From: Labedella phragmitis
GTDB lineage: Bacteria > Actinomycetota > Actinomycetes > Actinomycetales > Microbacteriaceae
Direction of reading: 5' to 3'
Assembly (NCBI RefSeq): GCF_004078635.1
Contig: NZ_RZNB01000004.1
Span: 124,001-188,000 of the forward strand
Length of the DNA: 64,000 bases
Part shown: positions 19,601 through 26,730 of the stretch, in pieces
Layout of the letters: each line of letters opens with the position of its first letter
How positions within the stretch are numbered: the first letter of the stretch is position 1
Made by a program: the position numbers and the translations under genes
Notes under the pieces: model-generated
What the model saw: the letters and a program-made list of their open reading frames with translations, nothing else
Databases searched by the model: none
Told to the model about the DNA's origin: nothing

Positions 19601-19764
19601 GCGGCACCGTCGGAGGACGCGATCACACCGGTGTACCCGAGCGTGTGGACGAAGGCGACGACCGGGACGACGGCGAGGAGGAGGAAAGCGCGCCGGCCGA
19701 GGAGCCTCACGAGGACAGGAGCGGCGAATGACAGCGCAGCGAACAGCACCGTCATGATCGCCAT
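16696..19764 (-). CDS. mnhA: Na+/H+ antiporter subunit A, fused with subunit B
   Basis: A 1022-residue protein, the largest subunit of the Mrp antiporter. The N-terminal about 500 residues form a NuoL-like proton/cation translocator ([48 protein letters not shown]). A DUF4040-type region follows. The last 150-200 residues are MnhB ([23 protein letters not shown]), so no separate mnhB exists. The ATG at 19764 is the first gene's start after a non-coding region; another in-frame ATG lies 9 nt downstream. A charged insert rich in Asp/Glu/His separates the A and B parts (about residues 760-830). Confidence 0.94.
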   Translation of the reverse strand: [1022 protein letters not shown]

Positions 19765-19894
19765 GGGGTCTCCCGGGGGTGGTCGGCCTCTGTCCCTATT
19801 AATCTATCAGGCGTTTTCGACGGGTTGCCCGGGAGCACCGGATCCCGTCCGTCGCATGCCGCGAGCGGAATGGGACGGAAGGCAGCGAGGAGAA

Positions 19895-19928
19895 GTGTGG
19901 TGCGGGCTCCCCCGAGCCCGCACCACAC
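19895..19928. other. Strong hairpin in a divergent intergenic region
   Basis: Perfect 15-bp arms (GTGTGGTGCGGGCTC and complement) flank a CCCC loop. No annotated gene ends here, since both neighbours are transcribed away from it. It could terminate an unannotated leftward small RNA (the tail reads TTCTCCTCGC) or be part of a 5' leader. Role unknown. Confidence 0.45.
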
Positions 19929-20151
19929 GCGATCCGGCACCTCCGCTCATGGCGTCCCCGAGGCCCGGGTCCTGCGTCCCGATCGGGACTGCGCAGGTTG
20001 TGTGCCGGCGTGGCCGAATATGGTGCCGGCGACCGTCGCCGCGAATGCAAGAACTCGGAGACGGTCATCGCCTCGCGCGCGGGACGTCCCGGAGCGCGAC
20101 ACGATGTCATTGGGAGAGAGGAGCGCGGTCGCGGATCATGACGCCGATTCC

Positions 20152-20175
20152 GGAAAAAGATCGCGTGCTCCCGTC
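20152..20175 (+). promoter_or_regulatory. Possible ECF-type promoter of the sigma-factor gene
   Basis: GGAA (20152-20155), a 16-nt spacer and CGTC (20172-20175) fit the -35/-10 layout of many ECF sigma promoters. If real, the fused sigma factor would control its own gene, as most ECF factors do. This is a short-motif match only. Confidence 0.35.
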
Positions 20176-20313
20176 GACCGGTTGTCCACAGATCACCGCA
20201 GAGTCCCCACGAGATGCGATATCGGAGGAAAATCGCGAACGGGCGTCATGATCACTGCTCCGGTGCATCTCTCAACACGAAGCCACAACACCACAAGGGA
20301 AAGCGGAGAAGCC

Positions 20314-22419
20314 GTGCAGGACGAGAGCCCCGAGCCGAACACCACCCCAGCCTCCTCCGGCGAGGGCCTCGCGCCCGGATCGTCCGGCTGGGAGAACGCG
20401 TCGGACGCCGACCTCCTCACCTACACTCGAGCCGGCGACGGCGCCGCTTTCGGCGAGTTGTGGCGTCGGCACTCGCGAGCGGCGCGCACCGTTGCGCGGT
20501 CCTTCACGTCCTCGCTCGACCCCGACGACCTCGTCCAGGAGTCCTTCGCGAAGATCTACCAGGCGTTGCAGAAGGGCGGCGGCCCGACCGGCGCCTTCCG
20601 TCCCTACCTCTTCACGACCGTGCGCAACACGGCCTCGGCATGGGGCCGCGCCCGCCGTGAGGCCTCCATCGACACGCTCGAGTCGTTCGAGGACCCGGCG
20701 TCGCGCGACGAGGAGACGATGGCCGCGCTCGACCGCAGCCTCACGGCCACGGCGTTCCGCAGTCTCCCCAGCCGGTGGCAGGAAGTGCTCTGGTACTGCG
20801 AGGTCGAGAGCATGACGCCTCAGCAGGTCGCGCCGCTGCTCGCGATGAAGCCCAACGCCGTCGCCGCGCTCGCCTACCGGGCGCGGGAGGGCCTCCGCCA
20901 GGCGTGGATCCAGGCGCATATCGCGGCCGTCCCCGAGGATTCGGAGCACCGCTGGACGATCGAACGCATCGGCACATACACGCGCGGCTCGCTCGGCAAG
21001 CGCGACACCGCGAAGCTCGAAGCCCACCTCGACTCGTGCGCCCGCTGCACCATCGTGGCCGCCGAGGCCCGTGAGGTCGGTTCGCGCATCGCTCTCGTCC
21101 TGCTTCCCCTGGCCGCCGGTACCGCCGGCGCCACGGGCTACCTCGCCTGGATGCAGTCCGGCGCACACACCGCCGTCGCAACCGCGGCCATGCCCGCCGC
21201 CGTCATGGGCGGCCACGGCATGGGGATCGGGACGCCGATCGACCCGACCGTCCTCGGGTCTCTCGCGACTGCAGGCGCCGGAGCGGGCGCGGGCTCGAGT
21301 GCCGGGGGAGCAGGCGCCGCCGGTTCGGGCACCACCGCCTCCGCGACGACGGCCGCCACCGGCGCATCGACGGCTGCGGCGAGCACCGCGTCGGCGGGTG
21401 TCGCCTCAGCCGGGCTCGTCACATCCGGAGTCGTCTCCGGTGCGATCGCCCTCGTCGCAGCAACCGCCGTGGCCGCAGCCGTCGCTCTCGGTCCGGGTTT
21501 CCTGGCCGGTCACCCGGAGGACGTCGTGCCTCTCGAGTCCTCGCGGCAGTCGGACGTCCCCGCGACCCTTCCATCGGCTCCGACCTCGCCGCCGACGGAG
21601 GAACCCGACGCGCTCCCGGAGCCGACTCCTGCCGGCTCCACTCCTGCCCCGACGCCTCCGGCAGCCGACCCGGCCCCTCGAGCGAGCACACCGCCGACCG
21701 AGCCCACGAGGCCGCCGTCGCAGCCCGGACCGGTCGCGCCCACTCCCCCACCGACGGAGCCCGAGACGCCGACCGAACCGACGCAACCGACGGAACCGAC
21801 CGAACCGACCGAACCGACGGAACCGACGGAACCGGCCGAGCCGTCCCAGCCTCTCGAGTACACCGTCGATCAGGGCGGACACGGCGAGCTGTACCCGACG
21901 CTCTCGGGGTCCTCGGAGCCCGCAGCCACGATCGACTTCCTCCGCGACGGCGTCTCGGTCGCCCGGGTCGTCGCGGACGCGGACGGCGGATGGGTCTCGC
22001 CGATCCTCACCGACACGCCCGTCGGGTCGAGCGAACTGACCGTCCGCCAGACCACGACCACCGGAGCCGTCGAGGAGCGGACCGAGTCCTTGACCCTCGC
22101 TCCTCCGCCCCTCATCCTGTCCCCGAACGACGGAGCGACGGTGTCGGCGTTCGACCTCAGCATCGACCTCCAGGGCATCCCCGGGACCGAGGTGCACGGC
22201 CGCATCGACGGTGTCCCGGCCTTCACGTGCTCCCTCGCCGAGGGCAGCGGCGAGGCCGCTTGCGCGTGGGTCACCGACTGGGTGCTGTTCGGTCTCGGCG
22301 AGCACACCGTGCAGGTCGCCTACGGCGAGGGAACCGCCTTCTCCTCCTCCGCGCCGACCCGGAGCATCCGCGTGAACGTCGTGCTCGTCGTCACTCCCGA
22401 CGACGCCCGAGAGGGCTGA
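20314..22419 (+). CDS. ECF sigma factor fused to zinc finger, membrane segments and Ig-like domains
   Basis: A 701-residue composite protein. Residues about 30-200 are an ECF sigma factor (region 2 with DPDDLVQESFAKIYQAL; region 4 with LPSRWQEVLWY and the MTPQQVAPLLAMKPNAV helix-turn-helix). Residues about 235-246 hold the anti-sigma-type motif HLDSCARC. Hydrophobic segments lie at about 258-280 and 370-395, separated by an Ala/Gly/Ser-rich stretch, then a Pro-Thr-Glu linker and Ig-like repeats to the end. The GTG at 20314 has GGAGAA at proper spacing; an in-frame ATG at 20248 lacks one. The layout suggests a membrane-tethered sigma factor sensing an envelope signal. Confidence 0.82.
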   Translation: MQDESPEPNTTPASSGEGLAPGSSGWENASDADLLTYTRAGDGAAFGELWRRHSRAARTVARSFTSSLDPDDLVQESFAKIYQALQKGGGPTGAFRPYLFTTVRNTASAWGRARREASIDTLESFEDPASRDEETMAALDRSLTATAFRSLPSRWQEVLWYCEVESMTPQQVAPLLAMKPNAVAALAYRAREGLRQAWIQAHIAAVPEDSEHRWTIERIGTYTRGSLGKRDTAKLEAHLDSCARCTIVAAEAREVGSRIALVLLPLAAGTAGATGYLAWMQSGAHTAVATAAMPAAVMGGHGMGIGTPIDPTVLGSLATAGAGAGAGSSAGGAGAAGSGTTASATTAATGASTAAASTASAGVASAGLVTSGVVSGAIALVAATAVAAAVALGPGFLAGHPEDVVPLESSRQSDVPATLPSAPTSPPTEEPDALPEPTPAGSTPAPTPPAADPAPRASTPPTEPTRPPSQPGPVAPTPPPTEPETPTEPTQPTEPTEPTEPTEPTEPAEPSQPLEYTVDQGGHGELYPTLSGSSEPAATIDFLRDGVSVARVVADADGGWVSPILTDTPVGSSELTVRQTTTTGAVEERTESLTLAPPPLILSPNDGATVSAFDLSIDLQGIPGTEVHGRIDGVPAFTCSLAEGSGEAACAWVTDWVLFGLGEHTVQVAYGEGTAFSSSAPTRSIRVNVVLVVTPDDAREG
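21769..21840 (+). repeat. Eight 9-bp repeats encoding a Pro-Thr-Glu linker
   Basis: Eight consecutive in-frame 9-bp units encode PTE, PTQ, five PTE and PAE. They form the extended spacer between the membrane part and the Ig-like part of the sigma-factor fusion. Such stalks commonly span the cell wall. Confidence 0.9.
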
Positions 22420-22480
22420 GGGCTGAGGGCTGAGGCGGGTCACCGCCGGCGGGTCACCCTCCCCGATCGAGGAGCGACCC

Positions 22481-23710
22481 TCATCGTGACGCGCGAGCCG
22501 CTCGACGCCCGACGAGGAACACGATGACCGCGCTCGCGGCCATCAGCACGATCTGCGTCGGCGGCAGGCTCGAGAGGCCGCCGTTCTCGAGCAGCCAGGC
22601 GCCCACGAGCGCGCCTCCGCCGATCCCCACGTTGAACGCCGTCGTGTAGAACGCCGCGGCCGTGTCGCGGATGCGGGGGCTCGCGAACTGGAGGACGCGG
22701 GTCTGCAGGAGCGGCGGGATCATCCCGAACGCGATGCCCCAGAGGATCACGGCCGTGACCGCGACGACGACGTTCCCGAAGGACAACGACGCGACGGTGA
22801 CGAAGACGGCCGAGCCGGCGAGCGCGATCACGAGACCGGCACCCGGTCGGCGGGCGAACACCGTCCCGGTGAGCACGAGACCGACGGCCCCGGCGACACC
22901 GTAAGCGAACAGGACGACGCTGAACCACGCATCCGGAACCCCGATCCGCTCGACGAGGAACGGCGCGATGAAGGTGTAGAGGGCGTAGTGCCCGATCATC
23001 GCTATCGCGGTCGTGAGGCACACGATGGCGACGGGCATGATCGACGGGTCGAGGCCGCGACGGCCGCCGGCCGCTCGGTCTCGGCGCGACCGCTCGACGG
23101 GCGGCACGGTCGGCAGCAGGAGCGCGACGGCGACGACCCCGAGTGCGAAGGCTCCGGCGACGGCTGCGAATCCCCACCGCCATCCGATCGCCGCGCCGAG
23201 CGCTGTCCCGAGCGGCACACCCAGGACGAAGGCGAGCGTGCCGCCCGCGATCGTGATCGAGACGGCCCGGGCGATGAGCGCGGGAGAGACGAGGCGTGCG
23301 GCGTACGCGGGCACCGTGGCCCAGAAGAGACCATGCGCCACTCCGCCGAGGACGCGGCTCGCGACGACGAGGGCGTAATCGGGCGCAAGGGCGGTGAGCA
23401 GGTTCGAGATCCCCAGGACGGCGATCACCCCGAGGAGGAACGGTTTGCGCGGGATCCGCAGCGTCAGGGCCGTGAGCGGCGCGCTCGAGACGACGACGGT
23501 GAAGGCGAATACCGTCACGAGGAGTCCGACGGCGGCGGGGGCGACTCCGAGGTCCGCGCTCATCTGCGGCAGGAGACCCGTCGGCATCATCTCGCTCGTG
23601 ACCGACAGGAACGTCGCGACCGACAGGGCGATCATCCCCCACCAGGGGAAGCGGGCGGACGTGTCGACGGAACCCGTCGAGGGCAGAGAACGATCGGGGG
23701 ACAGGGTCAT
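22481..23710 (-). CDS. MFS transporter, DHA1 type
   Basis: A 409-residue protein with about 12 transmembrane helices in two halves, separated by a basic cytoplasmic loop (VERSRRDRAAGGRRG). It belongs to the drug:H+ antiporter-1 branch (AraJ/YdhP-like), judged by the N-terminal TSEMMPTGLLPQMSADLGV motif and the RVLGGVAHGLFWA helix. Its substrate could be a sugar, arabinose-like compound or drug. ATG 23710 is preferred; an in-frame GTG lies 12 nt upstream. It is convergent with the sigma-factor gene and divergent from purU. Confidence 0.88.
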   Translation of the reverse strand: MTLSPDRSLPSTGSVDTSARFPWWGMIALSVATFLSVTSEMMPTGLLPQMSADLGVAPAAVGLLVTVFAFTVVVSSAPLTALTLRIPRKPFLLGVIAVLGISNLLTALAPDYALVVASRVLGGVAHGLFWATVPAYAARLVSPALIARAVSITIAGGTLAFVLGVPLGTALGAAIGWRWGFAAVAGAFALGVVAVALLLPTVPPVERSRRDRAAGGRRGLDPSIMPVAIVCLTTAIAMIGHYALYTFIAPFLVERIGVPDAWFSVVLFAYGVAGAVGLVLTGTVFARRPGAGLVIALAGSAVFVTVASLSFGNVVVAVTAVILWGIAFGMIPPLLQTRVLQFASPRIRDTAAAFYTTAFNVGIGGGALVGAWLLENGGLSSLPPTQIVLMAASAVIVFLVGRRAARASR

Positions 23711-23919
23711 GGCAGGACACACACAATCAAGGGATCACGCGGACGGAGGACCGCGGGGCGCGACGAGAAGGACTCGAGCAGCATCGGAGGACGGCATCGT
23801 CGGCGTTCACTCTGCTCGGGCGATTCGCTCGCGAGCGGAGTTCGGCTGCGCGCCGATGTGCGCGCCCAGGGTCGGAGCGGACCTCACGACCGATGGCAGT
23901 TTATCCCACCGCGTGGCAA

Positions 23920-23931
23920 TACCCTAGGACG
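23920..23931 (+). promoter_or_regulatory. Leaderless-type promoter of purU
   Basis: TACCCT at 23920-23925 is followed by 6 nt and the GTG start. No ribosome-binding site is present, consistent with a leaderless transcript, and this geometry decides the start over an in-frame ATG 39 nt upstream. Confidence 0.5.
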
Positions 23932-24798
23932 GTGAACGCCGCCATCCCCACCCGGAACCACTGGGTCCTCACCATCGTCTGTCCCGATCAGCCCGGCATC
24001 GTGCACGCCGTGAGCGGCGCCGTCGTCGCGGCGAGCGGCAACATCACCGAGAGCCAGCAGTTCTCGAGCGCCGACACCGGTCGCTTCTTCATGCGACTGC
24101 AGGTCGAGTCGTCGGCCGACCGCGAATCGTTCGCCGCCGCGCTCGCTCCCATTGCGGACACCTACGCGATGCAGTGGCGGCTCGACGTCGTCGGCCGCCC
24201 GCTCAAGACGCTCGTCCTCGCGTCGACCGCCGCTCACTGCCTCAACGATCTGCTCTTCCGCCAGCGCGCGGGGCAGCTCGCCGTCGACATTCCGCTCGTG
24301 CTCGCGAACCACGGGTCGCTCCGCGACCTCGCTGGCTTCTACGGCGTCCCGTTCGAGTCGGCTCCCGTGACGAACGCGGAGGAGAAGGCGGCATTCGAGC
24401 GGCGGGTCGTCGACGCCGTCGAGGAGCACGACATCGAGCTCGTGGTCCTGGCGCGCTACATGCAGATCCTCTCCCCCGAGCTGTGCGAGCGCCTCGCGGG
24501 CAAGGCCATCAACATCCACCACTCGTTCCTCCCCGGCTTCAAGGGGGCGAACCCCTATCGACAGGCGCACGCCCGCGGTGTCAAGCTCATCGGGGCCACC
24601 GCGCACTTCGTCACGAGCGATCTCGACGAGGGGCCCATCATCGAGCAGAACGTCGTCCGCGTGGACCACTCGCGATCGGTCGCCGAGCTCGTGGCGATCG
24701 GTCAGGACGAGGAGAGTCGCACTCTCACGCAAGCGGTGAAGTGGTTCTCGGAGGACCGGGTCCTGCTCGACGGTGCACGGACGATCATCTTCCGCTGA
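23932..24798 (+). CDS. purU: Formyltetrahydrofolate deformylase
   Basis: A 288-residue PurU that hydrolyses 10-formyl-THF to formate and THF. An N-terminal ACT domain (about residues 10-85, starting WVLTIVCPDQPGIVHAV) is followed by a PurN-like formyltransferase domain. The catalytic Asn-His-Asp set is visible in INIHHSFLPGFKG and the TAHFVTSDLDEGPI segment. Length and N-terminus fit the GTG start rather than the ATG 39 nt upstream. It balances the C1-folate pool together with glyA/folD and purN/purH elsewhere in the window. Confidence 0.93.
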   Translation: MNAAIPTRNHWVLTIVCPDQPGIVHAVSGAVVAASGNITESQQFSSADTGRFFMRLQVESSADRESFAAALAPIADTYAMQWRLDVVGRPLKTLVLASTAAHCLNDLLFRQRAGQLAVDIPLVLANHGSLRDLAGFYGVPFESAPVTNAEEKAAFERRVVDAVEEHDIELVVLARYMQILSPELCERLAGKAINIHHSFLPGFKGANPYRQAHARGVKLIGATAHFVTSDLDEGPIIEQNVVRVDHSRSVAELVAIGQDEESRTLTQAVKWFSEDRVLLDGARTIIFR

Positions 24799-24853
24799 TC
24801 GGACGCGTTCCCGCTCCGCTGGCCCGACGGCACGCACGCCGACCGGCGGCGCC

Positions 24854-24865
24854 TAAAATCGAGTG
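24854..24865 (+). promoter_or_regulatory. Leaderless-type promoter of the DUF2568 gene
   Basis: TAAAAT (24854-24859) is followed by 6 nt and a GTG. An alternative GTG lies 3 nt earlier. The geometry is the same as in front of purU. Confidence 0.5.
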
Positions 24866-25222
24866 GTGACCGCGACAACGACCCCCCACCGCATCGGCGT
24901 CAACGACGTCCTCCGCCTCGTCCTCGAGCTCTTCGCCTTCGTGACGCTCGGGGTGTGGGGATTCGTGTCCTTCGTGTTCCCGCTCAACATCGTGATCGGG
25001 CTCGGAGCTCCGATCCTCGCCATCCTCCTGTGGGCGCTGTTCCGCTCCCCCCGCGCCGTCTTCTCCGTCGACGTGTACGGCAAGTCGCTCGTCGAACTGC
25101 TGGTCGTGGCGGCCACGACGCTCGCCTGGCTCGATCTCAGTCAGCCTGTCGTCGGCATCGTCTACGCGCTCGTCGCCGTCGTGAGCGGCGTCATCGCCGG
25201 CCGCAAGGAACTCGCGCGATGA
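24866..25222 (+). CDS. DUF2568 family small membrane protein
   Basis: A 118-residue protein with four hydrophobic segments (about residues 15-35, 40-58, 75-92 and 95-112) and the conserved GAPILAILLWALFRSPRA loop of the DUF2568/YrdB family. Function is unknown. The stop overlaps the ATG of the following oxidase gene, so the two are coupled, although nothing indicates a shared role. Confidence 0.8.
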   Translation: MTATTTPHRIGVNDVLRLVLELFAFVTLGVWGFVSFVFPLNIVIGLGAPILAILLWALFRSPRAVFSVDVYGKSLVELLVVAATTLAWLDLSQPVVGIVYALVAVVSGVIAGRKELAR

Positions 25223-26616
25223 CGCCGGCGGCGGTGGCCGACGGGCCATCCGTCCTCGCGGCCTTGCGGGACGCGCTCGGCGACGCCGTCGTCACGGACG
25301 CGACCCGCTTGGACGCCGCGCGCGCCGACAAGTCGGGGCACCGATCCGCCGCGGCCCCGCTCGCGATCGTCGAGGCCCGCTCGATCGAGGACGTCCAGTC
25401 GACGATGCGCATCGCCACCTCGACGCGGACGCCCGTCGTCACTCGAGGGGCCGGCACGGGCCTCGCGGGCGCCGCGATGGCGTCGGCCGGGGAGATCGTC
25501 CTCTCGACGCTCGCGATGGATCGCGTGCTCGAGATCGACGAGGACGACCTCGTCGCCGTCGTCCAGCCCGGCATCCTGAACGGCGCCTTCAACGATCTCC
25601 TCGGCGAGCGCGGCCTCTGGTTCGCGCCCGATCCGGCGTCGCGGGCCATCTCGACCATCGGCGGCAACATCGCGACGGGCGCCGGCGGCCTGCTGTGCGC
25701 GAAGTACGGGGTCACGCGCGACGCCGTCCTGGGCCTCACCGTCGTCCTCGCCGACGGCCGTGCCATCCGCACGGGTCACCGCAGCATCAAGGGTGTGACG
25801 GGGCTCGACCTCACGGCGCTCATGGTCGGCTCAGAGGGACTGCTCGGCGTCGTCGTCGAGGCGGTCGTACGCGTCAAGCGGCGGGTCGAGGGCACGATCG
25901 CGACCGTCGCGTGCTTCTTCCCCGACGCAACGAGCGCCGCGCGCGCCTCCTCCGCCATCACCGCCGCCGGCGTGCAGCCCGCCGTCATGGAGCTCATGGA
26001 CGCGACGTCGCTGCTCGCCGTCGACGCCCTGCTCGGCACGTCCATGGGCGAGTCCGACACCGCCCACCTCGTGGTCCAGACGGACGGGCCCGCTGCGGCC
26101 GAGGAGGCGGCCTCCGTCCTCGCGACCGTCGAGTCGCTCGGCGGGCGGGCGGAACTCACGACCGATGTCGCGGAGGGAGAGCGGCTGCTCGCGGTACGGC
26201 GCGCGATGCACCCGGCGATGGAGCGCCTCGGCACGACCCTCATCGAGGACGTGTCCGTCCCACGGAGCGCCCTTCCCGCGATGTTCGCGGCGATCGCGGA
26301 CGTCGAGCAACGCTTCGGCGTGACGATTCCCACTGTCGCCCACGCTGGCGACGGGAACCTCCACCCGAACTTCGTCTTCGAGGGCGACACCGTCCCCGAC
26401 CACATCTGGGCGGCGGCCGACGCTCTCTTCACGGCGGCGCTGGCGCTCGGCGGCACGCTCACGGGAGAGCACGGCATCGGCGTGTTGAAGCGCCGGTGGC
26501 TCGCCGACGAGCTCGGCGACGACCAGGTCGATCTGCAACGCGGCATCAAGGCTGTCTTCGATCCGCTCGGGATCCTCAACCCCGGCAAGGTCTTCGATCC
26601 TCTGGTCGTCCGCTGA
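25219..26616 (+). CDS. FAD-linked oxidase, GlcD/D-lactate dehydrogenase type
   Basis: A 465-residue flavoprotein of the GlcD family. Residues about 40-215 are the PCMH-type FAD-binding domain (VVTRGAGTGLAGAAM; STIGGNIATGAGGLLCAKYG). The C-terminal domain ends with the family signatures AHAGDGNLHPNF and TGEHGIGVLKR. Enzymes of this type oxidise 2-hydroxy acids such as glycolate, D-lactate or D-2-hydroxyglutarate and pass electrons to quinones or ferredoxin-like partners. No GlcE/GlcF partners are adjacent. The ATG overlaps the preceding stop by 4 nt. The exact substrate is not determinable. Confidence 0.9.
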   Translation: MTPAAVADGPSVLAALRDALGDAVVTDATRLDAARADKSGHRSAAAPLAIVEARSIEDVQSTMRIATSTRTPVVTRGAGTGLAGAAMASAGEIVLSTLAMDRVLEIDEDDLVAVVQPGILNGAFNDLLGERGLWFAPDPASRAISTIGGNIATGAGGLLCAKYGVTRDAVLGLTVVLADGRAIRTGHRSIKGVTGLDLTALMVGSEGLLGVVVEAVVRVKRRVEGTIATVACFFPDATSAARASSAITAAGVQPAVMELMDATSLLAVDALLGTSMGESDTAHLVVQTDGPAAAEEAASVLATVESLGGRAELTTDVAEGERLLAVRRAMHPAMERLGTTLIEDVSVPRSALPAMFAAIADVEQRFGVTIPTVAHAGDGNLHPNFVFEGDTVPDHIWAAADALFTAALALGGTLTGEHGIGVLKRRWLADELGDDQVDLQRGIKAVFDPLGILNPGKVFDPLVVR

Positions 26617-26710
26617 GGCGTGCGGCCCGCCCGAGCCGGAAGCGGGGTCGAGGCGCAGGTCGCCGCGTGGTCCCTGGCGTGTCCGCGAGAAGAGCCGACG
26701 GAATAGCGAC

Positions 26711-26730
26711 TAAACTCCTTACAAATTGGA
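26711..26730 (+). promoter_or_regulatory. Promoter and TTTGTA-type motif of the D-aminoacylase gene
   Basis: TAAACT (26711-26716) is a possible -10 with the TTG start 9 nt downstream. Overlapping the start is CCTTACAAATTGGA (26717-26730), whose complement TCCAATTTGTAAGG matches 11 of 14 positions of the fucosidase promoter motif at 31409-31422. It is likely a regulator site. Confidence 0.45.

Larger units (their letters stand above)
19765..20313. other. Intergenic region between mnhA and the sigma-factor gene
   Basis: This 549-bp divergent region holds the leftward mnh promoter (an AT-richer patch at 19796-19810, no clear hexamers), a perfect 15-bp hairpin at 19895-19928, and a possible ECF-type promoter at 20152-20175. 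I see no convincing protein gene; short readings in it lack ribosome-binding sites and family signs. Confidence 0.5.

Noticed and set aside
16765-19731. Plus-strand frame of about 988 codons opposite mnhA
   Set aside because: Low-complexity Arg/Asp/Glu/His translation with no family signs. It mirrors the MnhA gene.
20182-20190. TTGTCCACA, similar to a DnaA box
   Set aside because: A single isolated near-match with no cluster, AT-rich unwinding region or dnaA/dnaN neighbours; not an origin.
19825-20313. N-terminal extension of the sigma-factor frame upstream of 20314
   Set aside because: The extra residues are Arg/Pro-rich with no homology. The only in-frame ATG near the gene (20248) lacks a ribosome-binding site, whereas GTG 20314 has one.
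21406-22443. Minus-strand frames under the sigma-factor fusion, rich in Gly/Ser/Val
   Set aside because: They are mirror images of the Pro-Thr-Glu stalk and have no ribosome-binding sites.
22412-22460. Short direct repeats (GAGGGCT three times, CGGGTCACC twice) after the sigma-factor gene
   Set aside because: They could contribute to transcription termination between convergent genes, but are too short and low in complexity to support a named feature.
25219-26616. FAD oxidase as the source of sugar acid for the island
   Set aside because: It looks like a 2-hydroxy-acid oxidase of the GlcD type, is coupled to the DUF2568 gene, and is separated from the island by a 109-bp gap and a new promoter. 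No evidence links it to aldose oxidation.
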